Shown here: positions 6,654 through 12,411 of the stretch, piece after piece
Position numbering within the stretch: the first letter of the stretch is position 1
Layout of the letters: every line of letters begins with the position of its first letter
The notes under the pieces: model-generated
What the model was told of the DNA's origin: nothing
Seen by the model: only the letters and a program-made list of their open reading frames with translations
The model's database searches: none
NCBI GenBank assembly: GCA_900553755.1
Contig: USEX01000025.1
Span: forward strand, 1-15,451
Origin: an uncultured Clostridium sp.
GTDB lineage: Bacteria > Bacillota > Clostridia > TANB77 > CAG-508
DNA length: 15,451 nt
Reading direction: 5' to 3'
Position numbers and translations under genes: made by a program

Positions 6654-6662
6654 TGCTATACT
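6654..6662 (+). promoter_or_regulatory. Extended -10 promoter of the XRE gene
   Basis: TGC followed by TATACT, an extended -10 element without a recognisable -35. Transcription would start near 6669, about 30 bases before the ATG. The palindrome overlaps the -35 zone, which would allow autorepression. Confidence 0.5.
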
Positions 6663-6698
6663 GATTTTATAAATTTTCGTAAGAATAGGAGGGATATT

Positions 6699-6938
6699 AT
6701 GACTTTGCTAGAAGCAACAAGAAAAAGAATAGATGAACTATGCAAATTAAACAATATGAATATAAATCAACTAGCAATAGCTTCTGGAATTAATCCCTCA
6801 ACTATAAGAAGTATTTTTAAAGTTATAAAGAAAGCTCCTTCTTCTGATACAATTTACTATATATGTATTGGCTTTGGAATTTCTATAAAAGATTTTTATG
6901 ATAGTAAATTATTTGAGTATTTAGATGATGATGATTAA
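6699..6938 (+). CDS. XRE (Cro/CI-type) HTH transcriptional regulator
   Basis: 79 aa, essentially a single helix-turn-helix domain. MNINQLAIASGINPSTIRSI (about residues 20-39) fits the XRE recognition pattern (Q-L-A-x-x-x-G-I-x-x-S-T-I). The usual following helices (SSDTIYYICIGFGISIKDFY) and an acidic DDDD tail complete it. Start at 6699 is supported by AGGAGG seven bases upstream. Divergent from the four-gene operon with a palindrome between. It probably represses that operon and itself. An AT-only hairpin (6935-6958) directly follows the stop and may act as a weak terminator. Confidence 0.88.
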   Translation: MTLLEATRKRIDELCKLNNMNINQLAIASGINPSTIRSIFKVIKKAPSSDTIYYICIGFGISIKDFYDSKLFEYLDDDD

Positions 6939-6980
6939 AAAAATATAAATTTTTTTAAATAATGAATTTTTGAAAAACAT

Positions 6981-7009
6981 TTGACATATAATAAAAAATA
7001 TAGTATACT
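6981..7009 (+). promoter_or_regulatory. Promoter of antitoxin RNA
   Basis: TTGACA (6981-6986), a 17-bp spacer, and TATACT (7004-7009), close to consensus. Expected start near 7016. No ORF follows before the terminator at 7058-7088, so the product is a small RNA. Confidence 0.85.
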
Positions 7010-7015
7010 ATATTT

Positions 7016-7088
7016 AGCTTAAGCAAGAGAATAAATCGAAGAACTTAAATGTTCACAGAGATATGTTGACCGCATATCTCATTTTTTT
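7016..7088 (+). ncRNA. Small antisense-type RNA, antitoxin of a type I system
   Basis: About 73 nt, from a near-consensus promoter to an intrinsic terminator (GAGATATG/CATATCTC at 7058-7065/7073-7080, 7-nt loop, then A and seven T). Its body repeats, in the same orientation and order, pieces of the plus strand over the toxin start: TAAATCGAA (7032-7040 and 7207-7215), GAACT (7041-7045 and 7217-7221) and AAATGTTCAC (7047-7056 and 7224-7233). It can therefore base-pair with the minus-strand toxin mRNA across the SD-start spacer and first codons. Its terminator loop carries GTTGACC (7065-7071), complementary to GGTCAAC in the toxin mRNA terminator loop (plus-strand 7105-7111), a likely first-contact kissing pair. 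The design resembles RNA II of the pAD1 par/Fst locus, but the two genes do not overlap. Confidence 0.8.
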
Positions 7089-7097
7089 GCAAAAAAT

Positions 7098-7122
7098 AAA
7101 GGCAGTTGACCAGACTGCCTTT
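7098..7122 (-). terminator. Terminator of toxin mRNA
   Basis: AAAGGCAGT/ACTGCCTTT (7098-7106/7114-7122) with a 7-nt loop. On the minus strand it is followed by ATTTTTT (7091-7097). The loop contains a YUNR-type U-turn sequence (CUGG) and complements the antitoxin RNA loop. Confidence 0.85.
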
Positions 7123-7134
7123 GATTAGTTTGTA

Positions 7135-7224
7135 CTAATCTTGAGAATTTTGGTTTTCATCATCTTTACTATTACTAAGTAATAATAAAACAATTAATCG
7201 CCAAATTAAATCGAATGAACTCAA
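7135..7224 (-). CDS. 29-aa hydrophobic peptide, Fst/Ldr-like type I toxin
   Basis: A TTG start at 7224 follows an exceptionally strong ribosome binding site (AAAGGAGGTGA, 8 bases from GGAGG to TTG). The peptide starts MSSFDLIWRLIVLLLLL and ends with a polar acidic tail (SNSKDDENQNSQD). One membrane helix followed by a charged tail and a length near 30 residues are the Fst/Ldr toxin pattern; such peptides damage the membrane when over-made. It has its own promoter and terminator. The 5' leader can fold (7236-7242 with 7258-7265) so that the SD region is part of a stem, as in Fst mRNA. The gene probably stabilises the element. Sequence identity to known toxins is not apparent by eye; the call rests on architecture. 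Confidence 0.75.
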   Translation of the reverse strand: MSSFDLIWRLIVLLLLSNSKDDENQNSQD

Positions 7225-7273
7225 AATGTTCACCTCCTTTCACAAAGATTTTCTCTATGAAAAGGATGGATTT

Positions 7274-7302
7274 ATTATACTTTAATTTTATTTTAAAAAC
7301 AA
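7274..7302 (-). promoter_or_regulatory. Promoter of toxin mRNA
   Basis: TTGTTT (7297-7302), a 17-bp spacer, and TATAAT (7274-7279). The start would be near 7267, giving a leader of about 43 nt. Its -35 is poorer than that of the antitoxin promoter, as usual in type I systems where the RNA antitoxin is made in excess. Confidence 0.7.
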
Positions 7303-7331
7303 TGCTTTTTCTATAATTTCAATAATTATTT

Positions 7332-8237
7332 TTAATCTGTTTTATTTTTGTTTCTACTTTTATATACATTTGCTTGGTTTCTACATTGACTACTATCATA
7401 TTCAGCTTTAGGGTTTTTGGCATAAAATACTTTACCACAATGTTTGCAAATTTTTAAAGGATTTTTTTCACTGCAAAGCATAAATCCAAAAGCCATATCT
7501 ATTGCTTGTTTTAAACAATTAGGTTGCCAAGAGATTTCTGGTGTATTTCCATACATGTTTATTTTATATGGTATTCCAGAAAAGTAATAATCATTTATAG
7601 TTTCTCTTGCTCTATATTCATCATAATCATTTATACTATTATTTGCTAAATCTACATATTTTTTGAATGTTTTATACATTTTTTTTGCGTATTCAATTAT
7701 CCAATCTATTTTTTCACAATAGAAACTAGAATAAATTAATTGATTGTTAAGAGATGTACGATTTAGCATTCTTTGCAAATCAGAATTTGTTTCTAGCTTC
7801 ACTTTACCCTTTGTTACTGTATAATTCATTTCATTATCTTTTGTGAATGGGAAAAACAAATCAAAATATTCTTTTGTTCTCATTACACAATTTTTATTAA
7901 TAAAATTATTTTCTTTTAATGTTACCTCTTCATTTAATAGAAAATCTGCATTAATTGGTGCTTCAACCATAAAACCTAGTAAACCATATTGCTCTACAAA
8001 GAAATATGCACAAGTAAACTTAGTCTGATCATCTTCTGAATCTATACATATTCTTCCTATATTTAATAAATCCACCAATATTGAATCCATTTTACTGAAC
8101 ATATCATATAAATCCCTAATATTTATACTAGCCTCTGGGTTGGGAACCATATAGTATTCTTTTCCTTTATATTTTCCTTGATATCCACCATATCTCATAT
8201 AAGAATATGCACTGTTACTTTTAAAATTAAACTCCAT
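7332..8237 (-). CDS. Protein with C-terminal CGNR/DUF6076-like zinc finger
   Basis: About 301 aa from the ATG at 8237, which has AAGGAG eight bases upstream. An ATG at 8288 is in frame but has no ribosome binding site. The N-terminal 260 residues are soluble, mixed alpha/beta, and not recognised; SWQPNCLKQAIDMAFGFMLC before the finger is the usual approach to this domain. The finger reads KICKHCGKVFYAKN (Cys264, Cys267) and ends YDSSQCRNQ (Cys285). Typical members have YC-x-x-x-C here, so Asp281 replaces the third cysteine. Such fingers occur in nucleic-acid-binding and regulatory proteins of mobile elements. Transcribed alone from the promoter at 8344-8372. No clear terminator is visible before the toxin promoter just downstream on the same strand, so read-through into the toxin gene is possible. 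Confidence 0.75.
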   Translation of the reverse strand: MEFNFKSNSAYSYMRYGGYQGKYKGKEYYMVPNPEASINIRDLYDMFSKMDSILVDLLNIGRICIDSEDDQTKFTCAYFFVEQYGLLGFMVEAPINADFLLNEEVTLKENNFINKNCVMRTKEYFDLFFPFTKDNEMNYTVTKGKVKLETNSDLQRMLNRTSLNNQLIYSSFYCEKIDWIIEYAKKMYKTFKKYVDLANNSINDYDEYRARETINDYYFSGIPYKINMYGNTPEISWQPNCLKQAIDMAFGFMLCSEKNPLKICKHCGKVFYAKNPKAEYDSSQCRNQANVYKSRNKNKTD

Positions 8238-8343
8238 TATTGTATTCTCCTTAAAATTTTCAAATTTTTTATTGTAATATATTGACATATTACAATTATT
8301 ACTTTATAATAGTATCAAATATTAATAGTTGAAATATAATAAT

Positions 8344-8372
8344 ATATTACATCAATTAATATGAAATGTCAA
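8344..8372 (-). promoter_or_regulatory. Promoter of the zinc-finger gene
   Basis: TTGACA (8367-8372), a 17-bp spacer, and TAATAT (8344-8349). The leader to the ATG is about 100 nt. Its -35 nearly abuts the divergent promoter at 8374-8382, so the two genes may be co-regulated. Confidence 0.7.
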
Positions 8373-8373
8373 G

Positions 8374-8382
8374 TGCTATAAT
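8374..8382 (+). promoter_or_regulatory. Extended -10 promoter of the HTH gene
   Basis: TGC followed by TATAAT, an extended -10 with no clear -35, starting near 8389 and divergent from the zinc-finger promoter. Confidence 0.5.
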
Positions 8383-8431
8383 TGTATAAAAAATATGTAG
8401 ACACAAATTTTACCAAATTATTTGAAAGGTT

Positions 8432-8905
8432 GTGATTAATATAGATAACAAGAGCTATATACTAGACAAATATTATAATGAACACGAAAAGCCAACTATT
8501 ATTGCAAAAGAATTGAATGTTGATCCATCTTATATAACAAAGATTATAAAAAAAGATGCAAGATATGAGCAAGAAAAAGAATATAGAACTCAAATTAGTA
8601 AAGAAAACCGTAAAATTGCAAAAAGAGAATGGATTAGAAATAAAAGGCAAAATGAAAATGATAAACAATTATTTGAATTTGTTAAACAACAACATATTGA
8701 AGCAAGTAAAGAATTATCTTATTCTTCTGAAATAAGTGATTTAGCTTATAGAAAATGGAATTCAAGTGCATATCATAGAAATAGTAAAGGCAATCTAGTT
8801 ATAGATAGAAAATTAAAAGTTGGTAGTGATGTTCCTAAATCAATAAATATGAATATTAAAATACCAACACAAAAATACAAGAAAAGATATTGTTATAGTA
8901 TTTAA
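8432..8905 (+). CDS. HTH DNA-binding protein, basic
   Basis: About 157 aa. PTIIAKELNVDPSYITKIIKKD (about 21-42) is a helix-turn-helix of the sigma-region-4/resolvase kind. It is followed by a long very basic helix (about 50-75, many Lys/Arg/Glu) and a basic C-terminal half with RKWNSSAYHRNSKGNLVIDR. No catalytic motif is seen. The start is unclear: GTG at 8432 is in frame, but the ribosome binding site AAAGGTTGTGATT runs through it, so a start at ATT 8435 or ATA 8441 is possible. A terminator follows at 8911. Such proteins commonly sit next to xis/int in clostridial elements; regulation of excision or transfer is plausible but unproven. Confidence 0.75.
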   Translation: MINIDNKSYILDKYYNEHEKPTIIAKELNVDPSYITKIIKKDARYEQEKEYRTQISKENRKIAKREWIRNKRQNENDKQLFEFVKQQHIEASKELSYSSEISDLAYRKWNSSAYHRNSKGNLVIDRKLKVGSDVPKSINMNIKIPTQKYKKRYCYSI

Positions 8906-8910
8906 TTAGT

Positions 8911-8940
8911 CCTATTGATAAATAGGTCTTTTTTTATTTT
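8911..8940 (+). terminator. Terminator between HTH gene and xis
   Basis: CCTATT-GATA-AATAGG hairpin followed by TCTTTTTTTATTTT, six bases after the stop of the HTH gene. It separates that gene from the xis-int pair. Confidence 0.85.
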
Positions 8941-8963
8941 AAATCTTAAAGGAGGTGCTAAAT

Positions 8964-9173
8964 ATGGCTGATATGAAAGAATCTTATACTTTAATGTTTA
9001 CAGACTTCCCAGACATTGTAAATCTTACACAAATGAGAAAAATGCTAGGTGGAATTAGTAACTCTCTTGCGTATCGTATGTTAAGAGAAAAGAAAATAAA
9101 AAGTAAAAAAGTTGGCAGAGAATATAAAATTCCTAAAGTTAATGTTATCAAATATGTAATGACAGAACAGTAG
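8964..9173 (+). CDS. xis: Excisionase-like small HTH protein
   Basis: 69 aa. VNLTQMRKMLGGISNSLAYRMLREKKIKSKKVGREYKIPKVNVIKYV is the winged-helix excisionase/MerR-like fold: a first helix that senses DNA, a recognition helix, then the K-x-x-G-R-x-x-x-I-P wing and a closing helix. Such proteins bend attachment-site DNA and favour excision. Start at ATG 8964, six bases after AAAGGAGGTG; the in-frame GTG at 8955 is part of that ribosome binding site. Located 81 bases before the integrase gene, the normal order for such elements. The intervening extended -10 suggests int can also be expressed separately. Confidence 0.88.
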   Translation: MADMKESYTLMFTDFPDIVNLTQMRKMLGGISNSLAYRMLREKKIKSKKVGREYKIPKVNVIKYVMTEQ

Positions 9174-9184
9174 GATTTTTTTGA

Positions 9185-9219
9185 TTATCATGGTATAATA
9201 AACAAAATATCAATGATAA
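9185..9219 (+). promoter_or_regulatory. Integrase promoter with flanking inverted repeat
   Basis: Extended -10 TGG-TATAAT (9191-9199) lies between TTATCAT (9185-9191) and ATGATAA (9213-9219), 7-bp inverted arms that cover the -10 and the expected start. A repressor binding the arms would block int transcription. No good -35 is seen. Confidence 0.5.
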
Positions 9220-9254
9220 GTTAAATATAAACTGTTACAACAGAAAGGAGAAAA

Positions 9255-10475
9255 ATGATAACAGGTAGCTTACAAAAAAAGAAAGGACTGTATTATGCAG
9301 TTTTAAATTTATATGATGATTATGGAAAAAGAAAACCCAAATGGATTCCAACAGGTTATACTATAAAAGGAAACAAGAAAAAGGCTGAAGAAAAACTAGA
9401 ACAATTTAAAATTGAATATGAGCAAAAATCTAAAATAAAATTAAGAGATCCAAACATATATGATAAATATAAAAATATTTTATTTTGTGATTATATGTTA
9501 GAATGGCTAGAAAAGCAAAAAGGAAAAGTCGAACAAACAACATATATAGGTTATGAGCAAGTTATTAAAGGTAGATTATATAAGTACTTTAAAACTAAAA
9601 AAATAAAATTAGTTGATTTAAAGCCTAAACACATTCAAGACTTTTTTGATTTACTATTTGCAGAAGGACTATCTGGAAATACAGTAAAACATTATAGAGC
9701 AAATATTAGTAAGGCTTTAAAAAGTGCAGTTATCACAGAAATAATTGATAGTAACCCTGCTACTAAATTGGAATCAATTAAAACTAAAGAATATACAGCA
9801 GATTATTATACACAAGATGAGTTACTAAAACTAATGGAAATTATAAAAACTACACCTATTGAATTGCCAGTATTTATTGCTGGTGTATATGGATTAAGGC
9901 GTGAAGAAGTTATAGGTATTAAATGGAATGCTATTGATTTCAAAGCTAAAACATTAACAATTAGACATACAGTAGGACGTGGAAAAATTGATGGTGTTAC
10001 ACAATTCATTTTCAAAGATAGAGCAAAAAGTGATTCTGGTTATAGAACTTTACCTTTATTTGATTTTATTGCTGATTTATTAAACACTTATAAAGATAAG
10101 TATGAAGAATATAAAAAGTTTTATGGTAATACTTATTGCAATGATTATAAAGAATATATTTGTTTAATGGAAAATGGAGAATTAATGAAACCTGGATATG
10201 TAACTCAAACTTTTAGTAAAATACTAGAACAAAATAATCTAAGGCATATAAGGTTACACGACTTAAGACATAGTTGTGGTACTTTGTTAATTCAAAATGG
10301 AGTACCAGTTAAAGATATACAAATATGGTTGGGTCATTCTAATTTTCAGACTACATTAAGATATGCACATGCTGATATAGAAAATAAAAGAATTTCTGCA
10401 AGTGTTATTAGTGATAAACTTGCATTAGATACAAAAGATACAAAAAAAGAACAAATTACCGAACTTGCACTTTAG
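9255..10475 (+). CDS. int: Tyrosine recombinase, element integrase
   Basis: 406 aa. It catalyses integration into, and with Xis excision from, the tRNA-Leu 3' end. Residues 1-60 form an AP2-like/arm-binding N-terminal domain (GLYYAVLNLYDDYGKRKPKWIPTG). About 70-165 is the SAM-like core-binding domain. The catalytic domain carries Arg215 (GLRREE), Lys258 on the beta-hairpin, His335 and Arg338 (HDLRHS), His361 (LGHSNFQTT) and the nucleophile Tyr370 (RYAHAD). All catalytic residues are present, so it should be active. AAAGGAG precedes the ATG. Tn916/clostridial ICE integrase class by layout. The gene sits 140 bases from the tRNA with arm-type repeats between. Confidence 0.95.
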   Translation: MITGSLQKKKGLYYAVLNLYDDYGKRKPKWIPTGYTIKGNKKKAEEKLEQFKIEYEQKSKIKLRDPNIYDKYKNILFCDYMLEWLEKQKGKVEQTTYIGYEQVIKGRLYKYFKTKKIKLVDLKPKHIQDFFDLLFAEGLSGNTVKHYRANISKALKSAVITEIIDSNPATKLESIKTKEYTADYYTQDELLKLMEIIKTTPIELPVFIAGVYGLRREEVIGIKWNAIDFKAKTLTIRHTVGRGKIDGVTQFIFKDRAKSDSGYRTLPLFDFIADLLNTYKDKYEEYKKFYGNTYCNDYKEYICLMENGELMKPGYVTQTFSKILEQNNLRHIRLHDLRHSCGTLLIQNGVPVKDIQIWLGHSNFQTTLRYAHADIENKRISASVISDKLALDTKDTKKEQITELAL

Positions 10476-10487
10476 GTAATCTGTTTT
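10456..10487 (+). terminator. Weak terminator of int
   Basis: ATTACC and GGTAAT (about 10456-10461 and 10476-10481) form a 6-bp stem spanning the int stop codon, followed by CTGTTTT. Stem and T-run are both short. Confidence 0.4.
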
Positions 10488-10535
10488 ACAAAATACATTT
10501 CTAACTATTTATAAAAATTCTAATTTTGGAAAAGT

Positions 10536-10556
10536 GTTAGAACTTTTGTTAGAACT
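10536..10556 (+). repeat. Integrase arm-type repeats, right end
   Basis: GTTAGAACT at 10536-10544 and 10548-10556, matching the pair at 439-447 and 450-458 at the left end. With the core between them, these would flank the attachment site of the excised circle. An inverted GTTAGA is at about 10500-10506. Confidence 0.6.
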
Positions 10557-10570
10557 TTGCACTATTTTTA

Positions 10571-10611
10571 TAATTAAAACCTCAAGTTCATCTTCCGAAA
10601 CACTTGAGGTT
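10571..10611 (-). terminator. Terminator of tRNA-Leu, carried by the element
   Basis: AACCTCAAG/CTTGAGGTT (10578-10586/10603-10611), 9-bp stem; on the minus strand followed by TTAATTA. It is element DNA and replaces the terminator displaced to 181-224. The stem bases differ from that copy but pair in both. Confidence 0.75.
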
Positions 10612-10615
10612 CTAG

Positions 10616-10703
10616 TGGTGCAGATGGCCGGAATCGAACCGGCACGGTTTATTCAACCGCAGGATTTTAAGTCCTGTGCGTCTACCAATTCCGCCACATC
10701 TGC
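10616..10703 (-). tRNA. tRNA-Leu (anticodon UAA), CCA encoded
   Basis: The minus strand reads a 7-bp acceptor stem (GCAGATG with CATCTGC), D arm with AATTGGTAGACGC, anticodon stem CAGGA/TCCTG around CTTAAAA (anticodon TAA), a long variable arm (GGTTGAATAAACC), T arm with GGTTCGATTCC, discriminator A and encoded CCA. The long variable arm and anticodon identify leucine. The 3' part (10616-10671) is also the attachment core, so the functional gene is a chimera of chromosomal 5' half and element 3' part that restores the full sequence. Confidence 0.97.
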
Positions 10704-10750
10704 ATATAGATTGTAATACATTAAATGTACTATATTGGTTGACAAGTGTT

Positions 10751-10780
10751 ATTGTACAACATTAAAGGCTGGTTTGTCAA
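10751..10780 (-). promoter_or_regulatory. Promoter of tRNA-Leu
   Basis: TTGACA (10775-10780) and TACAAT (10751-10756), 18-bp spacer; start near 10744, about 40 bases before the tRNA 5' end. Confidence 0.65.
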
Positions 10781-10842
10781 TAGTATTAATAAAAAAATTT
10801 CAAAAGGTTTGCAATTTTTTATTAATTTATAAATATAAAATT

Positions 10843-10868
10843 AACCAGCCATTCTCATGTGGCTGGTT
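10843..10868 (-). terminator. Terminator downstream of htrA
   Basis: AACCAGCCA/TGGCTGGTT, 9-bp perfect stem with 8-nt loop; on the minus strand followed by a T-rich run. Between it and htrA (10869-11000) lies no gene, only another inverted repeat at 10898-10906/10920-10928. Confidence 0.7.
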
Positions 10869-11000
10869 CGAAAATAAAAGGGGATGTTTTTGTTTTTTAG
10901 TTAGTACGGTATAACTATTTACTAACTATGTTTATATATTACCACTACTTTTTGCCCTTTTTGTGAACTGAATGTAAATACTTGTGGTTTTTTATATTCT

Positions 11001-12272
11001 CTATTTTTGCTCTTCCAATTGTATTGTTAAGTCTTTTTCTTTTCCATTTCTATTTACTGTAATTGTCATAGTATCCCCAATTTGATGCTTATTCTTTATC
11101 TCATTTAGCTCCTTCATTGTTGTAATGCTCTGTCCATCTGCTTTTACAATTACGTCGCCTGCTTTAATTCCGGCTTTTTCTCCAGCTGAAAAATCATCAA
11201 CAGATACTACATAAATGCCTTTTACTAGTTTGTTGGTCTTTGCTAAATTTTCATCTAAATCTCTGCCAGATATTCCTATATATGGTCTACGTACTTTGTT
11301 ATATTGTATTAAGTCTTGGTATATTGGTTTTGCAGAATTTATTGGTATAGAAAATCCCATACCTTCAACTCCAGTTGCAGATACTTTTAAAGTGTTTACG
11401 CCAACTACTTGACCTTGACTATTTACTAATGCTCCTCCGCTGTTACCTGAGTTTATTGCTGCATCTGTTTGTATTAAATTATAAGTTTTTCCATCACTAT
11501 CTGAAATTGTTCTATTAACTGCGCTTACAATTCCTGATGTTATACTGCTTTGCATTCCTAATGGATTTCCCACAGCCATAACAACTTCACCTACTTGAAC
11601 TGAATCAGAATTGCCAAGTTCTGCAGCTGTTAGCCCATCCTTTTCAATTTTAATAACTGCTAAATCTGTTTGTTCATCTGTTCCTACTACTTTTGCTTCA
11701 TATGCAGTTTCATCATTATATAAATATACAGAAACTTTGCTTGCTTCTCCTATCGCATAATAAGAAGATGATGAATTTGAATTTATAACGTGATTATTTG
11801 TTAATATATATCCATCTTCGCTTATTATAATTCCTGAGCCAGAGGCTGTTGCCGTTGTTGATTGATTCATAAAAATTGAACTTACTGGATATTCTACTGT
11901 AATACCTACTATTGATGGTAATACTTTTTGTGCTACAGCAATACCTGTTTCAGAATAATTAAGTAATGATACTGCTTGCGTATTTATTGTACTGTTTGAA
12001 GCTGCAGCAGTAGAAGTTGACGTTATTCCATTTTTTGTATTTTCTAATATACTATCTTTTATTTCTGGAATACCAAAACATGTTCCTAACACAACTCCTG
12101 CTCCTAAAACTCCACACAAGAATGGGACTCCTATAGTTTTTATAAAACTAAAATTTAATTTTTCTTTCTTTTGATTTTCTTTGTAATCATTATATTTCAC
12201 TGCTTTAAATTCCTTGCCAGAATTTTCTATAACTGCATCTGGCTCTTTTGCTTTTTCTCCTTTATTTTCCAT
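11001..12272 (-). CDS. htrA: HtrA/DegP-type serine protease, membrane anchored
   Basis: 423 aa. Degrades or refolds damaged proteins at the outer face of the membrane. A charged cytoplasmic N-terminus (1-43), one membrane segment (about 46-66), a Ser/Thr-rich linker, then the S1C protease domain with catalytic His161 (TNNHVIN), Asp203 (TDLAVIKIE) and Ser278 (NSGNSGGAL), and one PDZ domain (about 330-420, starting at RPYIGISG). One PDZ domain and an N-terminal anchor are the Gram-positive HtrA layout, full length. AAAGGAAG precedes the ATG. Upstream octamers at 12344-12362 resemble the TTTTCACA repeats of Bacillus htrA promoters. Chromosomal, not part of the element. Confidence 0.95.
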   Translation of the reverse strand: MENKGEKAKEPDAVIENSGKEFKAVKYNDYKENQKKEKLNFSFIKTIGVPFLCGVLGAGVVLGTCFGIPEIKDSILENTKNGITSTSTAAASNSTINTQAVSLLNYSETGIAVAQKVLPSIVGITVEYPVSSIFMNQSTTATASGSGIIISEDGYILTNNHVINSNSSSSYYAIGEASKVSVYLYNDETAYEAKVVGTDEQTDLAVIKIEKDGLTAAELGNSDSVQVGEVVMAVGNPLGMQSSITSGIVSAVNRTISDSDGKTYNLIQTDAAINSGNSGGALVNSQGQVVGVNTLKVSATGVEGMGFSIPINSAKPIYQDLIQYNKVRRPYIGISGRDLDENLAKTNKLVKGIYVVSVDDFSAGEKAGIKAGDVIVKADGQSITTMKELNEIKNKHQIGDTMTITVNRNGKEKDLTIQLEEQK

Positions 12273-12343
12273 TATTATTTACTTCCTTTCGAATTATTAT
12301 ATTATATATATTATCTTAAACTAATTGTATAATACAATATATT

Positions 12344-12362
12344 TGTGAAATTTTTGTGAATA
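12344..12362 (-). promoter_or_regulatory. Possible CssR-like octamers upstream of htrA
   Basis: On the minus strand TATTCACA (12355-12362) and ATTTCACA (12344-12351), 11 bp apart, each one base from TTTTCACA. In Bacillus subtilis, repeated TTTTCACA octamers near the -35 of htrA and htrB mediate secretion-stress control by CssRS. I cannot place the -10 with certainty. Confidence 0.4.
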
Positions 12363-12380
12363 TTATGTTACAATATTATA

Positions 12381-12410
12381 AAAAAGCAAGATTGATGTAC
12401 CTTGCTTTTT
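12381..12410 (-). terminator. Terminator of the M23 peptidase gene
   Basis: AAAAAGCAAG and CTTGCTTTTT, 10-bp arms with a 10-nt loop and T-runs on both strands. It starts two bases after the stop of the peptidase gene. Confidence 0.88.
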
Positions 12411-12411
12411 A

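Larger units (their letters stand above)
285..10671. mobile_element. Integrative mobilizable element in tRNA-Leu(UAA), about 10.4 kb
   Basis: Bounded by the two 56-bp tRNA-derived direct repeats, counting one core copy. It encodes a tyrosine integrase and small excisionase next to the tRNA, a MobV relaxase with a pMV158-like oriT, cargo genes, regulators and a type I toxin-antitoxin locus. I see no VirB4, VirB6 or complete VirD4-type protein and no Rep protein. It therefore looks mobilizable rather than self-transmissible and depends on a helper. Its mean base composition is more AT-rich than the chromosomal genes to the right. Confidence 0.88.

Noticed and set aside
6935..6958. AT-only hairpin after the XRE gene as a strong terminator
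   Set aside because: The 10-bp stem has no G-C pairs, so it is only mentioned as possibly weak.
285..10671. Type IV secretion genes or a replication initiator
   Set aside because: I looked for VirB4, VirD4 ATPase motifs, NlpC/P60 hydrolase and Rep motifs among the encoded proteins and saw none, so the element is not called a conjugative element or a plasmid.
10534..10716. 60-codon open frame over the tRNA-Leu gene
   Set aside because: It covers arm repeats, a terminator and the tRNA on the other strand. The apparent protein is a shadow of RNA-coding DNA.
10897..10928. Inverted repeat TAGTTAGTA/TACTAACTA downstream of htrA
   Set aside because: Not called a terminator because neither strand has a proper T-run directly after the stem; the one at 10843-10868 fits better.
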